From Candidatus Acidiferrum typicum (lineage in GTDB: Bacteria; Acidobacteriota; Terriglobia; Acidiferrales; UBA7541): a stretch of 48,452 nucleotides of DNA. Both the position numbers and the translations under genes were made by a program. Below, one piece after another: positions 9,088 to 16,010 of this stretch. The stretch's first letter is position 1. Each line of letters opens with the position of its first letter. The DNA lies in assembly GCA_025463055.1 (NCBI GenBank), contig JAOAPV010000082.1, forward strand, positions 1-48,452, written 5' to 3'. Below the pieces are notes generated by a model that was not told the DNA's origin, ran no database searches, and saw only the letters and a program-made list of their open reading frames with translations.

Positions 9088-9630
9088 ATGGCGGAAACCA
9101 AATTCACTATGGCACCGATTACTTCGCTGCTTATCACAGGTTCGATGGGATCAGGTAAGACAACGGTGCTGTCCGAAGCATCCGACATTTTAACTGCGCA
9201 AAACATCCCGCACGCTTCGATCGACGTGGACGCACTCGGAACCGCACATCTTCCACCTCCAGTGCAAAACAATCAGTTGATGTATCGCAACCTTCAGTCT
9301 GTATGGGAAAACTACGCTCGTGCTGGTCTAACGCGACTTCTCCTGGCGCGGGCGATAGAAGACCGGGCCGAACTGCAACTGTGTCGTAACGCCGTCTCAG
9401 GGGCGCAGATTGTCATTTGCCGCCTGACTGCGAGCATAAAGACGATGCAAGACCGCGTTCAAAACCGCGACATAGGTACATTGCAAAACATCTTCATCGC
9501 GCGAGTAGCGGAATTGAATTCCATCCTCGACCGCGTTCATCTCGAAGATTTCTCGCTATCCAACGAGAATCGATCCGTTACCGACGTTGCCCACGAAATG
9601 CTTGTTCGTGCAGGCTGGCTCCAAGAATAA
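9088..9630 (+). CDS. P-loop NTPase / small-molecule kinase-like protein
   Basis: A 180-residue nucleotide-binding protein. The Walker A loop GSMGSGKTT is at residues 18-26, in the N-terminal position used by shikimate, gluconate and adenylyl-sulfate kinases; SIDVDALGTAH near residue 50 resembles the acceptor-binding strand of those kinases, and VICRLTASIKTMQDRVQNRD fits the lid/arginine region. The substrate is unknown. ATG at 9088 is chosen because the open frame upstream lies in repeat A and AAAGGAAG precedes this ATG; a second ATG seven codons on is possible. It stands alone between two repeat blocks. Confidence 0.68.
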   Translation: MAETKFTMAPITSLLITGSMGSGKTTVLSEASDILTAQNIPHASIDVDALGTAHLPPPVQNNQLMYRNLQSVWENYARAGLTRLLLARAIEDRAELQLCRNAVSGAQIVICRLTASIKTMQDRVQNRDIGTLQNIFIARVAELNSILDRVHLEDFSLSNENRSVTDVAHEMLVRAGWLQE

Positions 9631-9666
9631 AAGGATTGGTTTTGTTCTCGTCCCTCCCCCGGGCCC

Positions 9667-9715
9667 GTCATCCCGAACCCGCTCGCCTCTTGCGAGCGGT
9701 GTGACGGGTCTGCTT
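9667..9715. repeat. Dispersed repeat A, copy 3 (short form)
   Basis: GTCATCCCG followed directly by AACCCGCTCGC and the TCTGCTTTT tail, lacking the central part seen at 8946-8976. It contains a perfect 8-bp hairpin, CCGCTCGC (9679-9686) with GCGAGCGG (9692-9699). It abuts hairpin cluster 2 without a gap. Confidence 0.7.
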
Positions 9716-9716
9716 T

Positions 9717-9835
9717 TGCCGTTACGTAGCGGCGGTCTTCAGACCGGCGAGCGAGCCGCAGGCAAGCGTTCCTCGCTTTAGGGGTCGGACCTTCAGGTCC
9801 GACATTAGCCTCGCATTGCTCCCGGGCTTCAGCCC
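9717..9835. repeat. TTCA-loop hairpin cluster 2 (REP-like)
   Basis: The module GCCGTTACGTAGCGGCGG at 9718-9735 is shared with cluster 1. It leads into three TTCA-loop hairpins: CGGTC/GACCG at 9733-9746, GTCGGACC/GGTCCGAC at 9784-9803 (perfect 8 bp) and GGGC/GCCC at 9824-9835. Confidence 0.75.
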
Positions 9836-9985
9836 CTGAGGAAAGCATTTGGTGCAATTTCAACTTCATCGCGATCGACCAATCGGCATTTTGACACAGA
9901 CCCAAAAAACACAAGCTATGAGGTCTGCCAATTAACTACAATTGGACCGAACGCGCTCCCGCTCTGAAACATAGGCAGAGGTGTC
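9836..9985. other. 5' region of the secreted-protein gene
   Basis: Between hairpin cluster 2 and the next gene. It holds a perfect 6-bp inverted repeat, CCAATT (9928-9933) with AATTGG (9940-9945), about 40 bases before the gene start, a possible operator. A TTGACA at 9891-9896 has no well-placed -10 box. Confidence 0.35.
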
Positions 9986-11275
9986 ATGAAGCGTAAGACA
10001 ATCCTGCTGGCACTGTATGGATTCGCGTGGGCGCCGTTTGCGCACGCGCAAAATCCTGCCATCGACGCAGCGTTCGCTGCGGCGCCCTTTCAACAATGGA
10101 TAGCACAAGGCCCGAAGGCTGAGTTGCCGTGGCACTCGAGAATTACCCCACCGGCCCTTACTTTGCACCAAAGGATCGCGGTTCGCGTCGAAGTAGAGCT
10201 CGACGGGAACGAGTTAGTAGCGCGCTGTTGTGAAGGGAAAGCGGTAGCGCTGGTCCAGATCACCGACCAGCAGGGTCACACCTATCGAAATTATGGCGAG
10301 AAGGAGTTGAAAGACGCGACCCCAGGCCTCGGTCAGTACATGGTTAGCCTGTCGTGGGAAGTCTTCCTGCTGCCCGGCGAATACAAGGCAACGGTCGCGT
10401 TTTATTACAGTGGTCGCAACGCGCACAACCTCACTTCCGGGCGAGTGCATGTCGGGGCGTTGAAGCATGACCCGTTACAGGGATCGTGGCGCGATTTGCC
10501 CACTGTGGAATTCTGTGACTCGCAGCCCGAAGGTCTCGACGCGTTCCTATTGCCGAATATCGAAGGGCGCCTGCGCCTCCCTGCGAAATCGGGCCGACCA
10601 ATCCAGGTAGAGATTTTAGAAAACGTAACGCCGTATCCGAGCGAGCGGCGCCGGCCTAAACTCTACACGGACCGGCTAGCCATGTTCTTGCCAATCCTGA
10701 AGACATTCAGTCAATTGCAGGTCGACAATGGCACGGTAGGTCTGTCCGTGCTCGATTTCGCTCGCCGGAGCGTGGTTTTCGATCAGCAAAATATTACAGA
10801 CCGGGAAGTGTCGTGGACGAAGTTCAAAGACGCGATGGCGGCAAATTCCGTGGTCGTCGTCGATGCGCACGATCTCGAGCGCGAGCATGACTACGGACAG
10901 TTTTTCGCAAGCGAAATGACGCGTCGGCTGAATGGCGCCGGAAGCGACTCGTTCAAGCGAGTAGTTATCGTCATTAGCGGGCCGATGGAACTCGGCTCGA
11001 GAAAACCGATCGAGATCGCCGCACCAACAGAAAGCAATTTTGCCGTGTTCTATGTGCGCTGCGATTTCCTCCTTCAGGCCCCGCTTGTTATGCGCTCCCC
11101 GATTTTGGGCGGCCCAATCGCACCGCCTCCGCAAAGATTAGAAGCGTTAGAGGACGGCGTCGGCAAGGCCCTCCGGAAATTGAAGCCACGAGTCTTCGGC
11201 GTGCACTCCGCGGAGGGTGTGCGAGAGGCGCTCGCCACGATTTTGAGTGGGCTGTCAGGAAAGCAGCCTCAATAA
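9986..11275 (+). CDS. Secreted protein of unknown function
   Basis: A 429-residue protein with a clear signal peptide (about residues 1-21, MKRKTILLALYGF... cut after AHA). The middle has a beta-rich stretch with GQYMVSLSWEVFLLPGEYKATVAFYYS, as in extracellular binding modules. The C-terminal half (from about residue 235) alternates hydrophobic strands and helices: GLSVLDFARRSVVFDQ, NSVVVVDAHDLEREHDYGQF, RVVIVISGPMELGSR and RCDFLL, suggesting a Rossmann-like, von Willebrand A-like fold, though no intact MIDAS motif is seen. I do not recognise a named family; similar proteins seem typical of Acidobacteriota (from memory). AGAGGTG precedes the ATG. It stands alone. Confidence 0.8.
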   Translation: MKRKTILLALYGFAWAPFAHAQNPAIDAAFAAAPFQQWIAQGPKAELPWHSRITPPALTLHQRIAVRVEVELDGNELVARCCEGKAVALVQITDQQGHTYRNYGEKELKDATPGLGQYMVSLSWEVFLLPGEYKATVAFYYSGRNAHNLTSGRVHVGALKHDPLQGSWRDLPTVEFCDSQPEGLDAFLLPNIEGRLRLPAKSGRPIQVEILENVTPYPSERRRPKLYTDRLAMFLPILKTFSQLQVDNGTVGLSVLDFARRSVVFDQQNITDREVSWTKFKDAMAANSVVVVDAHDLEREHDYGQFFASEMTRRLNGAGSDSFKRVVIVISGPMELGSRKPIEIAAPTESNFAVFYVRCDFLLQAPLVMRSPILGGPIAPPPQRLEALEDGVGKALRKLKPRVFGVHSAEGVREALATILSGLSGKQPQ

Positions 11276-11385
11276 TATGGTCCCCAAGAAAGTCTGGATC
11301 GCCGACTAAAAAGTTGTGTCACACAGCTGAGTAATACTGAGCTATCCTATGTCGATATTCTCTTCGATTATGCTATTGCTTTGCA

Positions 11386-11958
11386 ATGAGCGACGCCCGT
11401 TACGCTTATCATGAAGCCGGACACGCCGTGGCCGCAGCAGTTCTGGGGTTTTCGTTCCGTTCATCTGGCATACATGTCGACCACGAAGGCATAGGTGTAA
11501 CACAAATAGTATGCCCATCGCGAGCGTGCTCGAACCCTTTTTCGGATTTACAGAGTAGGCAAAAGCGGATGGTGATCGTTCTTTTTACAGGGATAATCGC
11601 GCAGAAAAAGGTCTGCCCAAACGCTTCAACTAGGAGCGCAGCGGATGACGAGAACAAGATCGATCAATACCTAAGCGCAATTTATCGCGCCAACGAAGCC
11701 GCTAAGTGCGTCGCACGAAGTTATTTGACGCAAGAAGCCGAGCGACTAGTGGAGACGTTTTGGTTTGCGATACGCATTGTCGCCGAAGCGCTGTGGGGCA
11801 AAGAGTGGAGCCCTGTTACCGAGGACTGGGGCACGATGTTGCAAACGGATAAAACCGTTAACGGCTCTGAACTTGTTAGCCTTTTGAAGGCCTGTGAAAT
11901 CTATTGCCGCGTCGATGATTGTACCCCCGACGAGCCGCTTGTGACCGTCGCGGATTAG
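11386..11958 (+). CDS. M41 (FtsH peptidase)-like HEXXH protein
   Basis: A 190-residue protein that begins almost at once with AYHEAGHAVAAAVLGF (His9, Glu10, His13), the zinc-binding HEAGH signature of M41/FtsH-type metallopeptidases. It lacks the AAA+ ATPase and membrane segments of FtsH, so it is a free-standing peptidase domain. RSAADDENKIDQYLSAIY near residue 85 may contain the third metal ligand: in FtsH this is an Asp in a helix after the HEXXH helix. Substrate and partner are unknown. Codon usage is visibly more A/T-rich than in neighbouring genes, as in the next gene, which suggests a shared recent origin. No strong ribosome site precedes the ATG. Confidence 0.68.
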   Translation: MSDARYAYHEAGHAVAAAVLGFSFRSSGIHVDHEGIGVTQIVCPSRACSNPFSDLQSRQKRMVIVLFTGIIAQKKVCPNASTRSAADDENKIDQYLSAIYRANEAAKCVARSYLTQEAERLVETFWFAIRIVAEALWGKEWSPVTEDWGTMLQTDKTVNGSELVSLLKACEIYCRVDDCTPDEPLVTVAD

Positions 11959-12082
11959 TTGTGAGCGTGCCTGTGGTAAGGAAGAATGCTCTCGCGGATT
12001 TGTTTGCCTTTTTTCCGATGCTAGTGACTGCGGAAGTAGTCGAAAGCCGAAGAGACCGTTGACACTGGGGAAGGACTCATCC

Positions 12083-12733
12083 ATGAAACAAAGCCCATCA
12101 GAGGCTGACAACAAATGGGAGGGATTTGAGCTGACTAGTTATCATCTTGATTCCGAAAGGATCTTAAATCTTCCGCTGAAAGAACGGCGATCGAGTGATG
12201 CGAAGGCAGATGTCGATACTACCGTTGGCGACGTCTATAGAAGAGTGTTAGATCGATTTGACCAACTTACTGATAATTGCCGGTCAATTGATATTGTGAG
12301 CGGTAACGGGAGACTGTCCGTCGCGGGTCCGGAATTTAACTGTTCAATGCTTTTGGAACTTCTTAGAATTCGGAAGGGCGGATTTGATCCATTTTGTGCG
12401 GAATGGTTTTTCTACGCAGACGATTCCTCTCGAGACAGCCTTCATCATAACCTGTATGAATTCTTTGTCGTTTACATCGACAAGATCATCAGGGAACGCG
12501 TCTTCTTTTCAGACCACGACGAGAGTGGATTCAACCCATTGGTCTTCCAAACCGACAACAAATTCAGGGGTGGCTGGGTAAATGAGTGGGCGTCGAGGGA
12601 GGCCAGAACCCATTTCTGGTTTCAAAAGTTCTACTCAAACAGGCCAGATTATGGTTCTTCGACAAGATCGGCCCAAACTTTTCGGAACGGAAACAAAGCC
12701 ACTCCCGCCTCATCTTTCAGGAAAGACATTTAA
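12083..12733 (+). CDS. Hypothetical protein
   Basis: A 216-residue soluble protein without a recognised family. It is rich in charged and aromatic residues (LLELLRIRKGGFDPFCAEWFFYADD, HNLYEFFVVYIDKIIRERVFF) with no signal peptide or membrane segment. The last about 35 residues (SSTRSAQTFRNGNKATPASS) look unlike the rest, while another frame over the same bases encodes a membrane helix, so the natural C-terminus may have been altered by a frameshift. AAGGA eight bases before the ATG at 12083 sets the start. Base composition is lower in G/C than the surrounding chromosome. It follows the M41-like gene by 124 bp. Confidence 0.6.
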   Translation: MKQSPSEADNKWEGFELTSYHLDSERILNLPLKERRSSDAKADVDTTVGDVYRRVLDRFDQLTDNCRSIDIVSGNGRLSVAGPEFNCSMLLELLRIRKGGFDPFCAEWFFYADDSSRDSLHHNLYEFFVVYIDKIIRERVFFSDHDESGFNPLVFQTDNKFRGGWVNEWASREARTHFWFQKFYSNRPDYGSSTRSAQTFRNGNKATPASSFRKDI

Positions 12734-12812
12734 ACTTCTCGACAAGATTCATCGCCTGCTCTGGATCTTGATTCTTATAACCGGTCTTATAGCGTATCGG
12801 CTCTGGAGATGA
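12651..12812 (+). CDS. Possible small tail-anchored membrane protein overlapping the preceding gene
   Basis: A 53-codon frame overlapping the last 83 bases of the preceding gene in another frame. It ends in a convincing membrane helix, LLWILILITGLIAYRLW, with positive charges on both sides. Either it is a small overlapping gene or it is the original C-terminus of the upstream protein, displaced by a frameshift. There is no clear ribosome site. Confidence 0.3.
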   Translation: MVLRQDRPKLFGTETKPLPPHLSGKTFKLLDKIHRLLWILILITGLIAYRLWR

Positions 12813-12859
12813 CGTCCGATTCTGCCTCGTCCAATTCCCAAAACGGGACAAGATTCCTC

Positions 12860-12887
12860 TTGACAGGAGCTAACCAAATGGTATAAT
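12860..12887 (+). promoter_or_regulatory. Consensus sigma-70 promoter
   Basis: TTGACA at 12860-12865 and TATAAT at 12882-12887, both perfect, 16 bases apart. It is the best housekeeping promoter I see in the window. An ATG lies six bases after the -10 box, so a transcript from here would be leaderless or nearly so. Confidence 0.75.
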
Positions 12888-12892
12888 ATCCC

Positions 12893-13114
12893 ATGAAATA
12901 TCCCGCCAGCCACCTAACTCCTTTCCCTCCCACATTTCCGGGAAAACTCATCTCCAAAAGAATCCTAAGCGCGAAAAATTCCGCAAGAGCGCCCGCAAGC
13001 CCGCTATCTACCTTTAGAATGAACACTTGCAAAAGTGTGTCAAAACAAAGGACTTTAAGTCCCTTCAGAATGAACACTTATGCAAAAACCGGGGGAGGGG
13101 GGTCTTATTGTTAA
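12893..13114 (+). CDS. Possible leaderless small ORF within a structured element
   Basis: A 73-codon frame whose ATG coincides with the expected start of transcription of the perfect promoter just upstream. The product is basic and Ser/Pro-rich and contains an internal repeat (FRMNTC and FRMNTY, 17 codons apart) caused by the 13-base direct repeat AGAATGAACACTT at 13016 and 13067. The same bases form a hairpin, ACACTT-GCAA-AAGTGT (13023-13038), and a palindrome GGACTTTAAGTCC (13050-13062). The protein does not look natural, so the transcript may act as RNA or the whole may be a dispersed repeat. Confidence 0.3.
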   Translation: MKYPASHLTPFPPTFPGKLISKRILSAKNSARAPASPLSTFRMNTCKSVSKQRTLSPFRMNTYAKTGGGGSYC

Positions 13115-13448
13115 CCGTCACCGCGCAGTGTCGTTGTAGAGGCCGGGCTTCAGCCCGGCTAGCGAGCGTAGCAAGCGCTCTTCGCCGTCGCCCGCATTCC
13201 ATCCAGTTCCAGTCGATCTTCTATCGCTCTGTTCTCATGACCTTACGAGTTGCCCATCAATTTCATCGATTTGCATCCCATGTGTTTTCATTCACTTGCA
13301 AATTGCTTTTTTCGCAACTCGCTTGTTTTCAAAAACATCTGCGTTGCCCCCTAGTTTTTGCAAAACCGGCCAGAATCCGCTCCCGACTACTCACTATCCA
13401 CTACCCACTACTCACTGCTTTTTCTCGTGTTATCGTGAGTCCCATCAC
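13115..13448. other. Intergenic stretch before hemL with a TTCA-loop hairpin
   Basis: Contains a seventh TTCA-loop hairpin, GCCGGGC-TTCA-GCCCGGC (13142-13159), followed by the same AGCGAGC...GCAAGCG tail seen at about 9748. From 13385 to 13420 there is a low-complexity run of ACTCACT/CCACTAC-type units. No gene is seen. Confidence 0.6.
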
Positions 13449-14771
13449 ATGAGCGCCACACGACCAACCCTGCACCGCGAGCGTCGCCGCTCTCGCGAAA
13501 TTTTCGATCGCGCCGCAAAACTCCTCGTCGGCGGCGTCAATAGCCCCGTGCGCGCCTTCCGCTCCGTAGGCGGCGACCCGCTCATCATCGAGCGCGGCGA
13601 AGGTCCTTACCTCTATGACGCGGACGGGAACCAGCTCCTCGATTTCGTCTGCTCCTGGGGAGCGATCTTGCTGGGCCACGCGAATCCGGCCATCAGCGCT
13701 GCAATCGCCGAGCAAGCCAAGCGCGGCACCAGCTTCGGCGTAACCACGGAACTAGAGCTGGAACTCGCCACGCTGATTACGCGCGCCATTCCGTTCATCG
13801 AGAAAATCCGCTTCGTCTCCAGCGGCACCGAAGCCACCATGAGCGCGGTGCGTCTCGCGCGCGGCGTGACCAAGCGCGATTTCATCTTGAAATTTGAAGG
13901 CTGCTACCACGGACACGCCGACAGCTTTCTCTCGCAAGCCGGCTCCGGCCTCGCCACGCTCGGCATCGCGGAATGCCCCGGCGTTCCGCAAGCGCTCGCC
14001 GAGCTGACGCTGAACGCCCCTTACAACGATCTGAATGCAGTCGAGCACATTTTCGCGCAGCACAAAAACAAAATCGCCGCTGTAATCGTCGAGCCCATCG
14101 CCGCCAACATGGGCGTCGTTCCGCCAGCCCCAAATTTCCTATCCGGCTTGCGCGACATAACAAAAAAGAACGGCGCGCTGCTCATAATCGACGAAGTGAT
14201 CACCGGATTCCGCCTCCACAACGGCGCCGCGCAGCAAATTCTAAATGTCGAAGCGGACCTAACCACGCTAGGTAAAATCATCGGCGGCGGTCTTCCGTGC
14301 GCCGCCTACGGCGGCAGCGCCGAACTAATGAACAACGTCGCGCCGCTAGGCCCCATCTATCAGGCAGGAACGCTCGCAGGAAATCCGCTAGCAATGAGCG
14401 CAGGCATAGCCGCTCTGAAGCAATTAACCGCGCCAGGTGTGTACGAGCGCATCAACAAAAACGCGGAGCGCCTAGTCACCGGCTTACGCAAAGCAATCGC
14501 CGACACCAACGTTCCAGCGCAAGTGAATTCGAGCCATTCCCTCAGCACAGTATTTTTCACCGACCAGCCCGTCAGCGATTACACAGGAGCAAAACGCTCC
14601 GACACAAAGCGCTACGCTCGCTTCTTCCGCGAAATGCTAGATCGCGACATTTTCCTGGCCCCATCGCAATTCGAGGCCGCCTTCGTCTCCGCAGCCCACA
14701 CCACGGAAGACATAGATCGCACAATCGCCGCCGCCGGGGAAGTCCTGCAACTAGTGGCAGGTGACAACTAA
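13449..14771 (+). CDS. hemL: Glutamate-1-semialdehyde 2,1-aminomutase
   Basis: Converts glutamate-1-semialdehyde to 5-aminolevulinate in the C5 pathway of tetrapyrrole synthesis; cytosolic, PLP-dependent. The 440 residues match the family length. GGVNSPVRAFRSVGGDP near the N-terminus, SSGTEATMSAVRLARG, the YHGHADSFL loop, EPIAANMGVVPP and the PLP-lysine motif LTTLGKIIGGGLPCAAYGG (Lys276) are all present. The frame is open for 51 codons upstream, but that part is low-complexity intergenic sequence, and ATG at 13449 gives the usual N-terminus; the ribosome site is weak. Its product is the substrate of HemB (29-1006). Confidence 0.96.
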   Translation: MSATRPTLHRERRRSREIFDRAAKLLVGGVNSPVRAFRSVGGDPLIIERGEGPYLYDADGNQLLDFVCSWGAILLGHANPAISAAIAEQAKRGTSFGVTTELELELATLITRAIPFIEKIRFVSSGTEATMSAVRLARGVTKRDFILKFEGCYHGHADSFLSQAGSGLATLGIAECPGVPQALAELTLNAPYNDLNAVEHIFAQHKNKIAAVIVEPIAANMGVVPPAPNFLSGLRDITKKNGALLIIDEVITGFRLHNGAAQQILNVEADLTTLGKIIGGGLPCAAYGGSAELMNNVAPLGPIYQAGTLAGNPLAMSAGIAALKQLTAPGVYERINKNAERLVTGLRKAIADTNVPAQVNSSHSLSTVFFTDQPVSDYTGAKRSDTKRYARFFREMLDRDIFLAPSQFEAAFVSAAHTTEDIDRTIAAAGEVLQLVAGDN

Positions 14772-14784
14772 TGGCGCGCGCGCA

Positions 14785-15339
14785 TCAATGCAGCAATAAA
14801 CCAGTGATCGCCATGATTACGCCAAGCAATCCGACAAACACTCCCGCGACCCAAAACAATCGGCGCCTTGTCAGCAGCGTGATCGAGCAAATCACCAGCC
14901 CCACCTGCAGCAGCGATTCTCCGCCATCAAAACGATTCGCGCGGCGAGTAGTTAAGTCGCGCTCCTTCTCAAACTCTTTTGCCTTCTCGCTGATATCTTC
15001 CTTGTCTGCGTCGTACCGTTCCTTCTCTTTCAGATATTTTTCGCGAACCGCCGCTGTCTTCTCCTTATCCGCTGGAGCCAATGCGCCAAGCAAGTCCGCA
15101 ATACCTTGCACCTCATGAAAACGGATATTCTTCGCCTGATAGTAGGACCACTGATCGGTGGCCCGCGATTGCAGCAGCAACTCCTCGGTATGCGCGCGAT
15201 GCCCCAGCAACGTAGCGCCAGCAACCAGCACAGCCAAAATCGAAATCGTCAGCGACACCGGCAGCGTGTAGCGATATTCCTGACGCCCCTCATAGTGTTC
15301 CGGTTCCGGAAGTTCAACGCCCTCTTGCAGTTCGGTCAT
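14785..15339 (-). CDS. DUF4337-family membrane protein
   Basis: A 184-residue inner-membrane protein. A short acidic N-terminus is followed by TM1 (LPVSLTISILAVLVAGATLLG), a long charged helical domain of about 90 residues (HTEELLLQSRATDQWSYYQAKNIR...), and two C-terminal membrane helices separated by RRR. This matches the DUF4337 pattern, whose function is not known. ATG at 15339 is preferred, with GAGGTG nine bases upstream; a GTG four codons earlier is the alternative. It lies 13 bp from the 3' end of hemL, facing it, and probably shares a transcript with the DUF421 gene 59 bp upstream. Confidence 0.8.
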   Translation of the reverse strand: MTELQEGVELPEPEHYEGRQEYRYTLPVSLTISILAVLVAGATLLGHRAHTEELLLQSRATDQWSYYQAKNIRFHEVQGIADLLGALAPADKEKTAAVREKYLKEKERYDADKEDISEKAKEFEKERDLTTRRANRFDGGESLLQVGLVICSITLLTRRRLFWVAGVFVGLLGVIMAITGLLLH

Positions 15340-15398
15340 TCCCTTTGTCACCTCGTTGCGAATCGCGAATTGTTCCCGACTGTGAACCGCGAAAAGAT

Positions 15399-15986
15399 TT
15401 ATGCCGTCGCGGGCGGCTGCAGCTTGCGCAATCGCGCAAGTTCTTCCGACAGCGCGTCAAATTTCTTCAGCAGTTCCTGATGCCGAATATCTTCGGCAGC
15501 AGGCTTCCTGGCGGTGAAGCTCAAGGTCCCACCCGGCTCCAGGACGCACTGGTGAACTTCCGAAAGCGAATCGAAGCCCTGCTTGCGCGCGGCCGCCGCG
15601 AGCTCTTGCTTGGTAATCAACTCGCGTTTGAGTTTGTGTTCGTGGACTTTTCCGTTTTCGATCAAAACGTCGGGGCTGCCCTCAACGATCTGTTCAATCT
15701 TGCGGTGATCGTACAGAAATCGCACCACGAGATAATTTACCGCGAGCAGGGAAGCCGCGCCGATGATTCCGCCGGTCACGCTGTTGTCGTTTCCAATGAT
15801 GGCATTCTGCACGGTATTGGAAAGCGTCAAAAGAACGATCAAGTCAAACGGATTGAGCTGCGCAAGTTCGCGCTTGCCGGACAAGCGTAGGCCAATGATC
15901 AGAAAAATGTAGACAATAATCGGCCGGAGAATCTTCTCGGCAATTGGCACACCCAAGACAAACATGTTTGTCCATATCTCATGCAT
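15399..15986 (-). CDS. DUF421 (YetF/YcaP-family) membrane protein
   Basis: A 195-residue protein with three N-terminal membrane helices (about residues 20-105), including the conserved LRLSGKRELAQLNPFDLIVLLTLSNTVQNAII, which is the hallmark of DUF421, then a cytoplasmic domain with GSPDVLIENGKVHEHKLKRELITKQEL, and a C-terminal coiled-coil segment. Relatives (YetF, YcaP) are membrane-anchored proteins of uncertain role linked in Bacillus to spore membranes. AGGAGGTGA precedes the ATG at 15986. It lies just downstream of the amidase operon on the same strand (24 bp), so it may belong to that transcription unit together with the DUF4337 gene. Confidence 0.85.
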   Translation of the reverse strand: MHEIWTNMFVLGVPIAEKILRPIIVYIFLIIGLRLSGKRELAQLNPFDLIVLLTLSNTVQNAIIGNDNSVTGGIIGAASLLAVNYLVVRFLYDHRKIEQIVEGSPDVLIENGKVHEHKLKRELITKQELAAAARKQGFDSLSEVHQCVLEPGGTLSFTARKPAAEDIRHQELLKKFDALSEELARLRKLQPPATA

Positions 15987-16010
15987 TACGCTCTCACCTC
16001 CTGGCTAAGA

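Noticed and set aside
9057-9272. Minus-strand open frame over the P-loop kinase start
   Set aside because: Shadow of the Walker A region of the plus-strand gene.
13091-13102. G-rich run (GGGGGAGGGGGG) as a G-quadruplex
   Set aside because: Only two G-tracts separated by one A; four separate tracts of useful spacing are not present.
13385-13420. ACTCACT/CCACTAC run considered as a CRISPR or regulatory repeat
   Set aside because: Units are too short and degenerate, with no spacers; treated as low-complexity intergenic sequence.
7768-13448. Search for transposase, integrase or att sites in the repeat-rich region
   Set aside because: No transposase or integrase reading frame, no terminal inverted repeats bounding a unit and no tRNA target were seen.
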